Positions 7,757 to 15,489 of a stretch of 64,000 nt of DNA are shown piece after piece. The stretch covers positions 1-64,000 of the forward strand of contig JALVFE010000017.1 in the NCBI GenBank assembly GCA_027030245.1, read 5' to 3'. The translations under genes and the position numbers were made by a program. How positions within the stretch are numbered: the stretch's first letter is position 1; every line of letters starts with the position of its first letter. This DNA is from Melioribacteraceae bacterium. Its GTDB lineage: Bacteria > Bacteroidota > Ignavibacteria > Ignavibacteriales > Melioribacteraceae. The notes beneath the pieces were generated by a model that was given only the letters and a program-made list of their open reading frames with translations, did no database searches and was not told the DNA's origin.

Positions 7757-7924
7757 TTAACCTCAATAATTTTTGGGTTTGGGAAAATATTTAATTAACA
7801 ATAAAAGAAGAAGAACGAAAAATAAATCGACTAGCAATATGTTAAGTATAAATTGATAATATTATCACAATTAAATAACCCATATAGAAAATAACAAAAT
7901 GTTTGATAATGTAAGATTAAGTAA

Positions 7925-8048
7925 ATATATGTATTTATAAAGTTATTCTTAACTTACCGAGATCTTTCAACTTGGGTATCTCTGTAACTTTCTAATCTTT
8001 ACCCAAAATTTTATTCGAAAAGTCCGGCTGAGGCCGGACTTTTTTTAT
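7925..8048 (+). ncRNA. Candidate small RNA ending in an orphan terminator
   Basis: The region between the receptor terminator at 7756 and the next terminator at 8048 has no ORF, yet ends in a strong intrinsic terminator: AAAAGTCCGGC / GCCGGACTTTT, 11-bp stem, TGAG loop, then Ts. Just before it, TTGGGTA (7972-7978) can pair with TACCCAA (8000-8006). An upstream terminator already ends the receptor transcript, so this one implies a separate transcript. The 5' end is a guess from the AT-rich TATATGTAT stretch near 7926. No known RNA family is recognised. Confidence 0.3.
8016..8048 (+). terminator. Orphan rho-independent terminator
   Basis: AGTCCGGC (8021-8028), loop TGAG (8029-8032), GCCGGACT (8033-8040), followed by a T run from 8040. 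Flanking A and T runs lengthen the stem and could let it work in both directions. No gene precedes it within 260 bases on the plus strand. Confidence 0.85.
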
Positions 8049-8098
8049 CTACATGATATTCAGACTATGTCGAATCCTTTTTTAATACATGAAAATTT

Positions 8099-8146
8099 TC
8101 CCGTAATATTTGAACTTGGATTGCAAATTTTACGGGATTTTTTTTC
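8099..8146 (+). terminator. Terminator-like hairpin in the leader of the phosphodiesterase gene
   Basis: TCCCGTAATATTT (8099-8111) pairs with AAATTTTACGGGA (8125-8137), 13 bp with one mismatch, followed directly by eight Ts. It lies 47 bases before the phosphodiesterase start. It could be an attenuator if the promoter is upstream, or a stop for read-through. A TATCTTTAG box (8149-8157) just after it could be a promoter -7 element. Confidence 0.55.
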
Positions 8147-8192
8147 TTATCTTTAGTTCTCTAAACCAATTAAATAAATAAAAGTGTTTTCA

Positions 8193-9413
8193 ATGAAAAA
8201 ATTATTACTCTTTTCCCTGTTTATTTTTGTTATTTTATCAAACTCCTTTGCACAATCCCAGCCTTACGTTTTACTGGTTTCGTTCGACGGTTTCAAGTGG
8301 GATTATTTGAACAGAGGGCTTACGCCCAATCTAAACGAAATTGCAAATAACGGCGTGCGGGCTCTTGCTCTTAAGCCTGTGTTTCCGTCGAAAACTTTCC
8401 CCAACCATTTATCGATAATTACCGGAATGTATCCGGAAAACCACGGGATTATTGCAAACCATTTCGAAAATCCATTTACCGGCGAAGTTTACAAAGTCGC
8501 TAAAAACTCCAAATCCGTAAAACAAAGCAAATGGTACTTGGGCGAAGCGTTTTGGACCACCGCAAAGAGAAACAATATAATAACCGCTTCATATTTTTGG
8601 CCCGGTTCGGAGCTCGAATTAGATTACCGCCGTCCGGATTATTACAAACCTTATGAGCATAACAAACCATACATAGCAAGGATCGACGGCGTAATCGACT
8701 GGTTGCAATTACCCCAAGCCGAACGCCCGCATTTTATCACACTTTATTTTCATGAAACCGATTCATACGGACATGGTTACGGTCCGAATTCATCTGAAGT
8801 AAACAAAGCAATATCTTTGCTTGATAGCATGACAGGTTACCTTACGTCAAAGCTTAAAGAAATTGGGATGATTGATAGCGTAAATATTATTTTTGTTTCG
8901 GATCATGGAATGACGGAAATATCTACAGAGAAAACGGTGAACATCGAAAAAATCCTTAATGGTTTCAAATATAAAATGGGCGGAGAAAAACCGTTTGTGA
9001 TGATCGATCCGGAAAATAAAAATGATATCGAATTAATTTATCAAACATTAAAAAAACACGATAATCATTTCAAAGTTTATAAAAAAGAAGATTTACCGGA
9101 ATACTTTCATTATTCAAGGCATCCTTTCATTTCGCCGATTATTTTAATTGCCGACTTGGGTTGGTCGTTAGTAAATGACAAATGGTTAGAGCGCTTCAAA
9201 CGCAATAAGAGCAAAGGGAATCACGGATACGCCAATTACGAAATGGATATGCATGGCATTTTTATTGCAAGTGGTCCTGCATTTAAAAAAGGATTAAAAA
9301 CGGGCACATTGCAGAATATTGATATTTACCCTTTGCTTTGTAAAATTTTTAACATACAACCACGAAGCAATATCGACGGTAAGCTGGAGAGAATAGGATT
9401 CATATTGAAATAA
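8193..9413 (+). CDS. Secreted ectonucleotide pyrophosphatase/phosphodiesterase (alkaline phosphatase superfamily)
   Basis: 406 aa from ATG 8193 (an in-frame GTG at 8184 would only add three residues before the signal peptide). The signal peptide MKKLLLFSLFIFVILSNSFA is followed by one type I phosphodiesterase domain with all metal and catalytic motifs: SFDGFKWDYL (D32), FPSKTFPNH with nucleophile T68, the HETDSYGHGYGP metal site, DHGM, and the GNHGY histidine. NPP enzymes hydrolyse nucleotide pyrophosphate or phosphodiester bonds outside the cytoplasm. It probably acts in the periplasm to recover nucleotides or phosphate. Substrate choice (ATP, sugar nucleotides, phosphocholine) cannot be read from sequence. 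It stands alone with its own leader. Confidence 0.9.
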   Translation: MKKLLLFSLFIFVILSNSFAQSQPYVLLVSFDGFKWDYLNRGLTPNLNEIANNGVRALALKPVFPSKTFPNHLSIITGMYPENHGIIANHFENPFTGEVYKVAKNSKSVKQSKWYLGEAFWTTAKRNNIITASYFWPGSELELDYRRPDYYKPYEHNKPYIARIDGVIDWLQLPQAERPHFITLYFHETDSYGHGYGPNSSEVNKAISLLDSMTGYLTSKLKEIGMIDSVNIIFVSDHGMTEISTEKTVNIEKILNGFKYKMGGEKPFVMIDPENKNDIELIYQTLKKHDNHFKVYKKEDLPEYFHYSRHPFISPIILIADLGWSLVNDKWLERFKRNKSKGNHGYANYEMDMHGIFIASGPAFKKGLKTGTLQNIDIYPLLCKIFNIQPRSNIDGKLERIGFILK

Positions 9414-9545
9414 TTGAAAGCGTGCTGTCGTGAACAAAAGAAATGAACCTTCCGTTTCACTCCGCCAGAGCTTATATTTTACATTGTTATATTATTTTAT
9501 TGATATTTCACGCCGATGGCGTTTATGTGATAGAATAACGAGTTA

Positions 9546-9602
9546 TTTTTAGGTCCCGAAACTATCCGCCGTGGCGGACGGGATGACATGTTCTATTCTG
9601 TG
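9546..9602. repeat. TCCCGAAACTA repeat, copy A, carrying an inner TCCGCC/GGCGGA palindrome
   Basis: Bases 9579-9602 are identical to 9699-9722, exactly 120 bases apart. In copy A the hairpin loop after TCCCGAAACTA holds TCCGCCGTGGCGGA, which replaces the GTT found in copy B before CGGGA. Confidence 0.8.
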
Positions 9603-9634
9603 TAAAGCTCTCCCAAATACTTAATTTATGTGTC

Positions 9635-9655
9635 ATGCTGAATTCATTTCAGCAT
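9635..9655. repeat. Short hairpin ATGCTGAA-TTCAT-TTCAGCAT
   Basis: Perfect 8-bp arms with a 5-nt loop between the two TCCCGAAACTA copies. It looks like another dispersed palindromic unit of the mosaic; no T-tract, so not a terminator. Confidence 0.5.
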
Positions 9656-9675
9656 CTAATTCAAAATACGCATTC

Positions 9676-9722
9676 TTTTTTAGATCCCGAAACTAGTTCG
9701 GGATGACATGTTCTATTCTGTG
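9676..9722. repeat. TCCCGAAACTA repeat, copy B (plain hairpin form)
   Basis: Contains the perfect hairpin TCCCGAA-ACTAG-TTCGGGA followed by the 24-bp block identical to copy A. I recall GATCCCGAAACNAGTTCGGGATGACA as a dispersed intergenic repeat in several bacterial genomes; its number in this genome is unknown. Confidence 0.8.
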
Positions 9723-9892
9723 AAAATCTGTGTTTAATCTGTGCATATCCTCCTTCGGCGGACAGGTCTGTGGTTTTTTTTACCACAATTAACACAAAGG
9801 GAAAATCACTAAGAATCCAGAGTAAACAAATCACAAAATCCATACAGTAAATTTTACCCGCAATTAAAGCTCTCCGTTAATTTTAATTTTAG

Positions 9893-9900
9893 TAGTTTTG
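9893..9900 (+). promoter_or_regulatory. Candidate Bacteroidota -7 promoter element TAGTTTTG
   Basis: Fits TAnnTTTG, the primary sigma factor -7 consensus known for Bacteroidota, 43 bases before the first M16 peptidase ATG. No good TTG -33 box sits at the right distance, so confidence is limited. Confidence 0.35.
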
Positions 9901-9943
9901 TGCAATCGCAAATTAAATTTTTACAAAAAATTCTCATTCACTT

Positions 9944-11209
9944 ATGAAAAACGTTTTAAATATTAATTACGAGAGATTTAAGCTAAAAAATAATCTCGAT
10001 GTTGTTCTATACAAAGATGAATCATTACCTATTGTTGCTGTTAACCTTTGGTATAAAGTCGGTTCGGCAAACGAAAAACCGGGTAAAACCGGATTGGCTC
10101 ATTTATTTGAACATATGATGTTTCAAGGTTCGGAACATGTTCCCAAAGAAATGCACTTCAGGTATATTCAAGAAGCCGGCGGTACGCTAAACGGTTCGAC
10201 GAGCATCGACAGAACAAACTATTATGAGTCTGTTCCCAAAACCGCTCTTGAGATGGTGTTGTGGCTTGAATCCGATAGAATGGGCTTTTTCTTGCCTGCT
10301 CTTACTCAAGAAAAACTGGATAATCAAAAAGGGGTTGTTGCAAACGAGAGAAGGCAAAATTACGAAAATCAACCTTACGGCTTGGCTTGGGAAAAATTAT
10401 TTGCGGCGTTATATCCGCCCGAATATCCTTATTATTGGCCGACTATCGGTTGGATGCAAGATATTCAAAGCTATACCTTGGAAGATGTAAGAAATTTTTT
10501 TGAGACTTTTTACAGTCCCCAAAACGCAAGTCTGGTAATAGGCGGAAATTTCGATCCCGCTGAAGCCAAAGAGCTTGTAGAAAGTTATTTTGCGGAAATC
10601 CCCAACAATGCTAAGGTTCCCGCTCTTAACGTCCCGTTTCCCGTTTTGAATGAAACGAAAAAAATTATTCATGAAGATAATGTCCAACTTCCGCGAATTT
10701 ATTTAGCATGGATTTCCGATAAGTTATACGGTCCGGATGATGCGGCTCTCGATATCCTTTCGGATATTTTAACCGGAACCAAAAGTTCCAGAATATACAA
10801 ATCGTTATTGTTCGATAAACAAATTGCTCAAGACGTAAATTCGTTTCAATATTCAGCCAGATTAAACGGCTCATTTATAATTAGTTCCACGCCAAAACCC
10901 GGAATTGAGCTTCACACCATTAGGGAAGAAATTTTCAAACAAATACAAGGCGTTGTTGAAAACGGAGTTACCGAAGAAGAACTTAAACGATCGGTTAACA
11001 GCTTCAAATCGTCTTACATTTACTCCTTGCAAAATCTCAATAATTTGGTCGATCAGATTAACAATTACACTTGTCATTTGGATGAGCCCAACTCGTTTCT
11101 TTACGATATCGGCAGATACGAAGCCGTTACAACCGAAGACGTTGTTAACGCAGCGGAAAAATACTTAAATACAAATTTCGTCGAATTAAACATTGTGCCT
11201 AAGAAATAA
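9944..11209 (+). CDS. M16 zinc metallopeptidase, catalytic subunit
   Basis: 421 aa with the inverted zinc motif HxxEH (H53, E56, H57 in LAHLFEHMMFQGSEH) and the third ligand E135 in VANERRQNY, as in the M16B (mitochondrial processing peptidase / PqqL-like) family. Two M16 domains follow the usual order, about 10-200 and 215-400. There is no signal peptide, so it is probably cytoplasmic, though some relatives act in the envelope. The gene sits 14 bases before a second M16 gene lacking the zinc motif; the two probably form a heterodimer in which this chain cuts. No Shine-Dalgarno is visible, common in this phylum. The natural substrate is unknown. Confidence 0.9.
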   Translation: MKNVLNINYERFKLKNNLDVVLYKDESLPIVAVNLWYKVGSANEKPGKTGLAHLFEHMMFQGSEHVPKEMHFRYIQEAGGTLNGSTSIDRTNYYESVPKTALEMVLWLESDRMGFFLPALTQEKLDNQKGVVANERRQNYENQPYGLAWEKLFAALYPPEYPYYWPTIGWMQDIQSYTLEDVRNFFETFYSPQNASLVIGGNFDPAEAKELVESYFAEIPNNAKVPALNVPFPVLNETKKIIHEDNVQLPRIYLAWISDKLYGPDDAALDILSDILTGTKSSRIYKSLLFDKQIAQDVNSFQYSARLNGSFIISSTPKPGIELHTIREEIFKQIQGVVENGVTEEELKRSVNSFKSSYIYSLQNLNNLVDQINNYTCHLDEPNSFLYDIGRYEAVTTEDVVNAAEKYLNTNFVELNIVPKK

Positions 11210-11223
11210 AAGGATTTTATAAT

Positions 11224-12594
11224 ATGATTATCGATAGAACAAAACGACCGGAAGAAAAAGGGCAAATAAAGTTTAAATTGCCGGAAATTCAAAGGTTTGA
11301 ATTGAAAAACGGATTGAAAGTAATATTTGTGGAAAAAAACAATCTGCCTATTGTACAAATGTTGCTTTACGTAAACGACGGCAGCAAATCGGATCCCAAA
11401 GGGAAAAAGGGTCTTGCTTTTTTAACAAGTTTGTTAATGGACGAAGGCGCCGGTAACCTTGATGCTTTACAACTCGATGATGAAATAGAATCGCTCGGTT
11501 CAATATTAAGATGCTCAAGTAATCAGGATTATTCAACTATATCAATGCTTACGCTAACAGAAAATTTTGTGCGTTCGCTTGAATTATTTTCGATGGTTGT
11601 AAGTTCGCCTTTGTTTTCGGAAAAAGATTTTATTCGTGAAAAGAAAAAACAACTAACAAAAATAATTCAACTCCAAGATGATCCCGAATTTATTGCAAAT
11701 ACCGCTTTCCGGAAAATTTTATTCAAAGAGACTCCGTACGAATCCCCCGTTATGGGATACCGCCCGGAAGTTGAGAATATAAATTTAGACGACGTAAAAA
11801 ACTTTTACGATAAAATTTACACTGTTAAAAACTCAACACTAATTGTTGTCGGTAACATAACTCAATCCGAATTGGAAAAGCGCTTAAATAATATTCTTGG
11901 AAATTGGAATAATCAAAATGAATATAAAACCGGCTTACCGGACTTCCAAAAACCGCAAAAGAGATTTTATTTCGTTCACAAAGAAGGTTCGGCACAAAGT
12001 GAATTGCGGATTGGAACAACTTCGGGAGTTAGAAATGCACCCGACTTTTACGCAAAAACATTAATGAACTCTATTTTGGGTGGACAATTTTCGAGCAGAA
12101 TAAATTTAAATCTCCGGGAAGACAAAGGTTTTACTTACGGGGCGCATTCAAGTTTCAGCTACAACCGGAAAGGAAGTTCGTTCGTAGTTTCCACCGGCGT
12201 TGAAAGCGCTCATACCGCCGAATCGGTAACCGAAATTTTTAAAGAGTTCGAAGGAATAAAGAAATTCATCAAACCGGAAGAATTGGATTTCAGTAAATCT
12301 TACTTAATAAAACGATATCCCTCGATGTTCGAAACTTACACGCAAATCGCCGGTAATCTTTCCTTGCTTCCTCAATTTGATTTGCCGGATAATTACTTTA
12401 ACACTTACATAGAAAAATTGGAAAGGGTTACTCTCGATGAAGTACTGGAATCGGCACGAAAAACTTTAAACGAAAACAACATGGTAACGGTAATTGTCGG
12501 GGACGAACAAATTATCGATTCTCAATTTAACGAATCAGCGGGTGAAATTATAAAACTCTCGTCCGGAGATGTTCTTTCGGAAAAAGTTATTTAA
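11224..12594 (+). CDS. M16 peptidase-like, non-catalytic partner subunit
   Basis: 456 aa, same two-domain fold as its neighbour, but the zinc motif position reads GLAFLTSLLMDEGA with no HxxEH, so it cannot bind catalytic zinc. The R/Y motif is present around residues 297-305 (LREDKGFTYGAHSSF); in heterodimeric M16B enzymes this subunit supplies the Arg/Tyr pair that holds the substrate. An AGGA site lies about 8 nt upstream of the ATG. Co-transcribed with the catalytic subunit. Its last 8 bases overlap the end of the minus-strand gene that follows, with no terminator between them. Confidence 0.88.
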   Translation: MIIDRTKRPEEKGQIKFKLPEIQRFELKNGLKVIFVEKNNLPIVQMLLYVNDGSKSDPKGKKGLAFLTSLLMDEGAGNLDALQLDDEIESLGSILRCSSNQDYSTISMLTLTENFVRSLELFSMVVSSPLFSEKDFIREKKKQLTKIIQLQDDPEFIANTAFRKILFKETPYESPVMGYRPEVENINLDDVKNFYDKIYTVKNSTLIVVGNITQSELEKRLNNILGNWNNQNEYKTGLPDFQKPQKRFYFVHKEGSAQSELRIGTTSGVRNAPDFYAKTLMNSILGGQFSSRINLNLREDKGFTYGAHSSFSYNRKGSSFVVSTGVESAHTAESVTEIFKEFEGIKKFIKPEELDFSKSYLIKRYPSMFETYTQIAGNLSLLPQFDLPDNYFNTYIEKLERVTLDEVLESARKTLNENNMVTVIVGDEQIIDSQFNESAGEIIKLSSGDVLSEKVI

Positions 12595-13600
12595 GCATTT
12601 GCGACGGAAAGCGGACTTCGTTTCCCTTTTTGGTAAATGTTAAAATATTGCTTAACAACCCTTCAAAATCGGAAGCGTTTACGTAAAAAACTTTTTTCGG
12701 GTTTTTATCAATGTTCTTCAAATAAAATTCGAACAAAGAATTTATATCTTCGGGACTTTCACCTTTCAGAGCAATAAAATCTTGCACCGTATATAATTTT
12801 TTGCCGTTCCTTCTAAGCTCTTTGGCAATAAACTCGAAAGCAAGCGAACGGTAAAGCTCCGATTTTTTATCTATAACGAAAAATTTATTTTGCTTGTAAA
12901 AATTGAACAGATGTTTCAAATGCAAGCGTAGAACCGATTTAGTAAATTCTTCGTTCAACTCATATCTTTCGTCATCAATATTTTCGCTAAGCAACAGATA
13001 AAATTGTTTGTTTGCATCCGATATTTCATCGACCAATTGTTCGGTATCTCTATCCGGAAGCAATACTATCCCGAAATTCAACGGAATGCGCAGCAATTCC
13101 CGTAAATCATCTTCCGCTAAATCCTCAATTCCGTATAAAATAAAGCCGATATTCAGCTTTGGCGTTTTTAAATCTTTTGAATAAATGAATTCGGCTATTA
13201 ATTTTGTTTGCTTTCCCGAAACGATTTTAATCGTGGAATTTCCGTAATTGGTTTTCTCTTCGGAAATAATTTTAATATCGGCGGAAGTGAATTTTTTATT
13301 TAAATCTTTAATCAAATTCGGAATTAAAACGGATTTAGGAATTTTAATTTTGTAATAATAATCGAGCGAATCGCTCTTTTTCTTTTTTAACTTTCCTTTT
13401 CGAATCCACTCAGGCTTAATTCCATAAAGACTTAGAATATCTTTGAATTCGTTTTCAACTTCCGGGATTGAGATAGCGGAATCGCTTTGTGCAGCAGGCT
13501 CGGGAGCGGTTGAGCTGTATTTTTCGAAAAGCAAATTAACGATTAGTAAAAATACAGTTACGGCTGTTAATAAATAAATAAGTTTCTTTTTGATCAACAT
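12587..13600 (-). CDS. Membrane-anchored protein of unknown function, possibly degenerate divergent polysaccharide deacetylase
   Basis: 337 aa. N-terminal membrane anchor (LIYLLTAVTVFLLIVNLLF), a low-complexity stretch (about 28-45), then an alpha/beta region. The piece LNIGFILYGIEDLAEDDLR followed by PLNFGIVLLPDRD resembles the start of divergent polysaccharide deacetylase (YibQ-like) domains, which begin with a beta strand plus a 'leading to low-complexity values in P-x-T-x-A-x-x-P' pattern, but the catalytic Asp/His residues are not recognisable. ATG at 13600 is preferred over TTG at 13615. Last gene of the run from truA. I do not claim a function. Confidence 0.5.
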   Translation of the reverse strand: MLIKKKLIYLLTAVTVFLLIVNLLFEKYSSTAPEPAAQSDSAISIPEVENEFKDILSLYGIKPEWIRKGKLKKKKSDSLDYYYKIKIPKSVLIPNLIKDLNKKFTSADIKIISEEKTNYGNSTIKIVSGKQTKLIAEFIYSKDLKTPKLNIGFILYGIEDLAEDDLRELLRIPLNFGIVLLPDRDTEQLVDEISDANKQFYLLLSENIDDERYELNEEFTKSVLRLHLKHLFNFYKQNKFFVIDKKSELYRSLAFEFIAKELRRNGKKLYTVQDFIALKGESPEDINSLFEFYLKNIDKNPKKVFYVNASDFEGLLSNILTFTKKGNEVRFPSQMLK

Positions 13601-13632
13601 CTTTCCACTAAACAAGCATAATAATCATTAAA

Positions 13633-14415
13633 TTACTTTCCCTTGAATTCCGGTTTTCTTTTTTCGAGAAATGCGGAAGTTCCTTCTTTGAAATCTTCGG
13701 TTCCCATACAAAGCGAAAAAAGTGAAGCTTCGTATTTTAATCCGTCTTCCACCGGAAGATTATTTGAAGCAACCACCGCTTGAAGAGCATAGCGAACGGC
13801 AATTTGTCCTTTGGATGCAATTGTTCGTGCAATTTCTTTTGCCTTATCCAATAATTCATTTTGCGGGAAGACTTTGTTTACCAGACCGATGCGGTAAGCT
13901 TCATTGGCATCAATCATCTCGCCCGTTAAAATTATTTGCATTGCCCTTCCGCTGTTAATTTGGCGGGCTAATCTTTGGGTTCCTCCGTAGCCCGGAATGA
14001 TACCCAAATTCACTTCGGGCTGACCGAACTTTGCGTTCTCGGATGCAACGCGGAAATGGCACGCCAACGCCAGTTCACACCCTCCGCCGAGCGCAAACCC
14101 GTTTACCGCAGCAATTACGGGTTTTCCGAGATTTTCTATCAGGTTAAAAACGCCTTGTCCGAATTCGGCAAACTTTTTAGCGGAAATAACATCCAGTTTG
14201 TTCAATTCGTTAATATCCGCGCCGGCAACAAAAGCTTTTTCGCCCTCGCCGGTTAAAATTGCAACATAAATCCGCTCGTTGTTTTGAATTTCATTAAAAA
14301 CTTCTTGTAATTCTTTAAGCGTTTGTTCGTTGAGCGCATTAAGTTTATTAGGTCTGTTAATTTTAACAACCGCAATACTTTCTTCAACCTCGAAGACAAT
14401 ATTTTGAAATTCCAT
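13633..14415 (-). CDS. Enoyl-CoA hydratase/isomerase family protein (crotonase)
   Basis: 260 aa, normal crotonase length. Seen: GADINEL (oxyanion-hole region), VNGFALGGGCELALACH with the first catalytic Glu, and FGQPEVNLGIIPGYGGTQRL with the second catalytic Glu, matching short-chain enoyl-CoA hydratases such as 3-hydroxybutyryl-CoA dehydratase (Crt). Both acidic residues present suggests hydratase rather than pure isomerase. It acts on acyl-CoA in the cytoplasm, in fatty acid oxidation or butanoate-type paths; no other beta-oxidation gene is adjacent. It lies 12 bases after the barrel-protein gene and before the unknown membrane-anchored gene, all minus strand. Confidence 0.88.
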   Translation of the reverse strand: MEFQNIVFEVEESIAVVKINRPNKLNALNEQTLKELQEVFNEIQNNERIYVAILTGEGEKAFVAGADINELNKLDVISAKKFAEFGQGVFNLIENLGKPVIAAVNGFALGGGCELALACHFRVASENAKFGQPEVNLGIIPGYGGTQRLARQINSGRAMQIILTGEMIDANEAYRIGLVNKVFPQNELLDKAKEIARTIASKGQIAVRYALQAVVASNNLPVEDGLKYEASLFSLCMGTEDFKEGTSAFLEKRKPEFKGK

Positions 14416-14427
14416 AATTACCTCGAA

Positions 14428-15015
14428 TTATATTGTTGCAAAAATTGGTATTCTGATTCTTAAATCAAAAGAGATAAATTGTTGATCGGGCGAAAAATGA
14501 TAATATCCGATAACATCCAACAGAAACATAGAAAAACCGGCTCCGGCATGGAAACCGAATTTTGTTAAAGTTTCAATCATATCATCTTTATGCAAATCCG
14601 CTTTGTATTGATGAAGATTTTCCAAAACCGAAAAAGACAAACCCGCTTCGAGTATCGGCATAAGCAACACAACGTTTTTTAATACCGGTTCGAAATAATA
14701 TCTGACGCCCACATCCATACCAATCACGTTAGAGCTGAAATTACTGTAATCCGAAATTCTGTAAAAATCGGAATCGCCAGCATAATGTTGATATCCGAAC
14801 TTCGAATAAAGGAAAACGGGAAGCACTTTGTTATCCGTATAGGAAAAAGCTACGTCGATACCTTCGCCCATACTTAATTTTTCTGCAAATGAACCGACGG
14901 GAAAACGCGGACCGACGCCGATAGACATAAACAATCCCTTAGCTTCCCCAAATTTTAAAACTTGTGCATTGATGGAAATACAAACAAAAAATAAAATCAA
15001 AATTTGTTTTTTCAA
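14428..15015 (-). CDS. Small outer-membrane beta-barrel protein, unknown function
   Basis: 195 aa. The signal peptide MKKQILILFFVCISINA is followed by alternating hydrophobic strands with Gly/aromatic turns (GVGPRFPVGSF, VFLYSKFGYQHYA, MDVGVRYYFEP, FGFHAGAGFSMF) and a C-terminal strand SFDLRIRIPIFATI. This is the pattern of an 8-10 stranded barrel with no recognised family. Located 14 bases after the DUF2231 membrane gene and 12 before the crotonase gene, so it is probably in the truA operon. Confidence 0.7.
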   Translation of the reverse strand: MKKQILILFFVCISINAQVLKFGEAKGLFMSIGVGPRFPVGSFAEKLSMGEGIDVAFSYTDNKVLPVFLYSKFGYQHYAGDSDFYRISDYSNFSSNVIGMDVGVRYYFEPVLKNVVLLMPILEAGLSFSVLENLHQYKADLHKDDMIETLTKFGFHAGAGFSMFLLDVIGYYHFSPDQQFISFDLRIRIPIFATI

Positions 15016-15029
15016 TGATGCGTTATCCC

Positions 15030-15488
15030 TTAGTGAAACAATTCCGTGCCGATTCCCAAACCGTAAACCAGTTCCCCGCCGTGTTCGCCGGTTTCGTAAA
15101 TTAAAAACATACCGATTAACGCTAATATAACAAAAGTTACTTTCAACAATTTGTTAAACTTTTTCTTTGTAGTAAGATAAAACCGCGCGGCAAGCAAAAC
15201 AGCAAAAAACCAAAGTGTAATTGTGGCATAGCTTTCATGTTCTTCTACAGCTTCAACTATATTAGATGAAACGTTTTGAAAATTTTGTTGAAGACTTGCC
15301 GCGGCTTGGTTTCCGGTAAGTACGGCGGTAATTCCGCCCAGTACGCCGATTAATAAAATCAAGTTTATCCATTTATGAAATTTTTCGTCTTGTAAAAAGA
15401 GATTAATCACTTCAAACAAAACATAAACCGAAAACAAAGCAACGGGAAAATGAACAACCAACGGATGCAGTTTTGATAATGTTTCCAT
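15030..15488 (-). CDS. DUF2231-type four-helix inner-membrane protein
   Basis: 152 aa with four predicted membrane helices and the N-terminal signature LHPLVVHFPVALFSVYVLFE typical of DUF2231 proteins. Conserved histidines (HPLVVHF, VEEHESYA, GEHGG) could bind haem or metal; this is inference from composition. The family is often found near respiratory or redox genes but has no settled function. Starts 2 bases past the truA stop, so translational coupling with truA is likely. Confidence 0.75.
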   Translation of the reverse strand: METLSKLHPLVVHFPVALFSVYVLFEVINLFLQDEKFHKWINLILLIGVLGGITAVLTGNQAAASLQQNFQNVSSNIVEAVEEHESYATITLWFFAVLLAARFYLTTKKKFNKLLKVTFVILALIGMFLIYETGEHGGELVYGLGIGTELFH

Positions 15489-15489
15489 G

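Larger units (their letters stand above)
7708..8192. other. 485-bp intergenic region with three terminator-type hairpins
   Basis: Between the TonB receptor and the phosphodiesterase gene no ORF is supported. It holds the receptor's terminator (7730-7756), a 14-bp perfect palindrome TGATAATATTATCA (7854-7867), an inverted repeat TTGGGTA/TACCCAA (7972-8006), an orphan terminator (8016-8048), and a second terminator-like hairpin (8099-8146) close to the next gene. Confidence 0.7.
9414..9943. other. 530-bp intergenic repeat mosaic
   Basis: No ORF is supported. The region is a string of short palindromes: ACGCC-GAT-GGCGT near 9513, AATAAC-GA-GTTATT near 9534-9547, the TCCCGAAACTA units (9546-9602 and 9676-9722), ATGCTGAA-TTCAT-TTCAGCAT (9635-9655), a degenerate TCCTCC-TTC-GGCGGA unit near 9750, and TGTGGT/ACCACA around 9770-9788. 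The last 100 bases are AT-rich leader DNA for the M16 peptidase genes. Confidence 0.65.

Noticed and set aside
7854-7867. FNR/CRP-type site
   Set aside because: The palindrome lacks the TTGAT-N4-ATCAA spacing.
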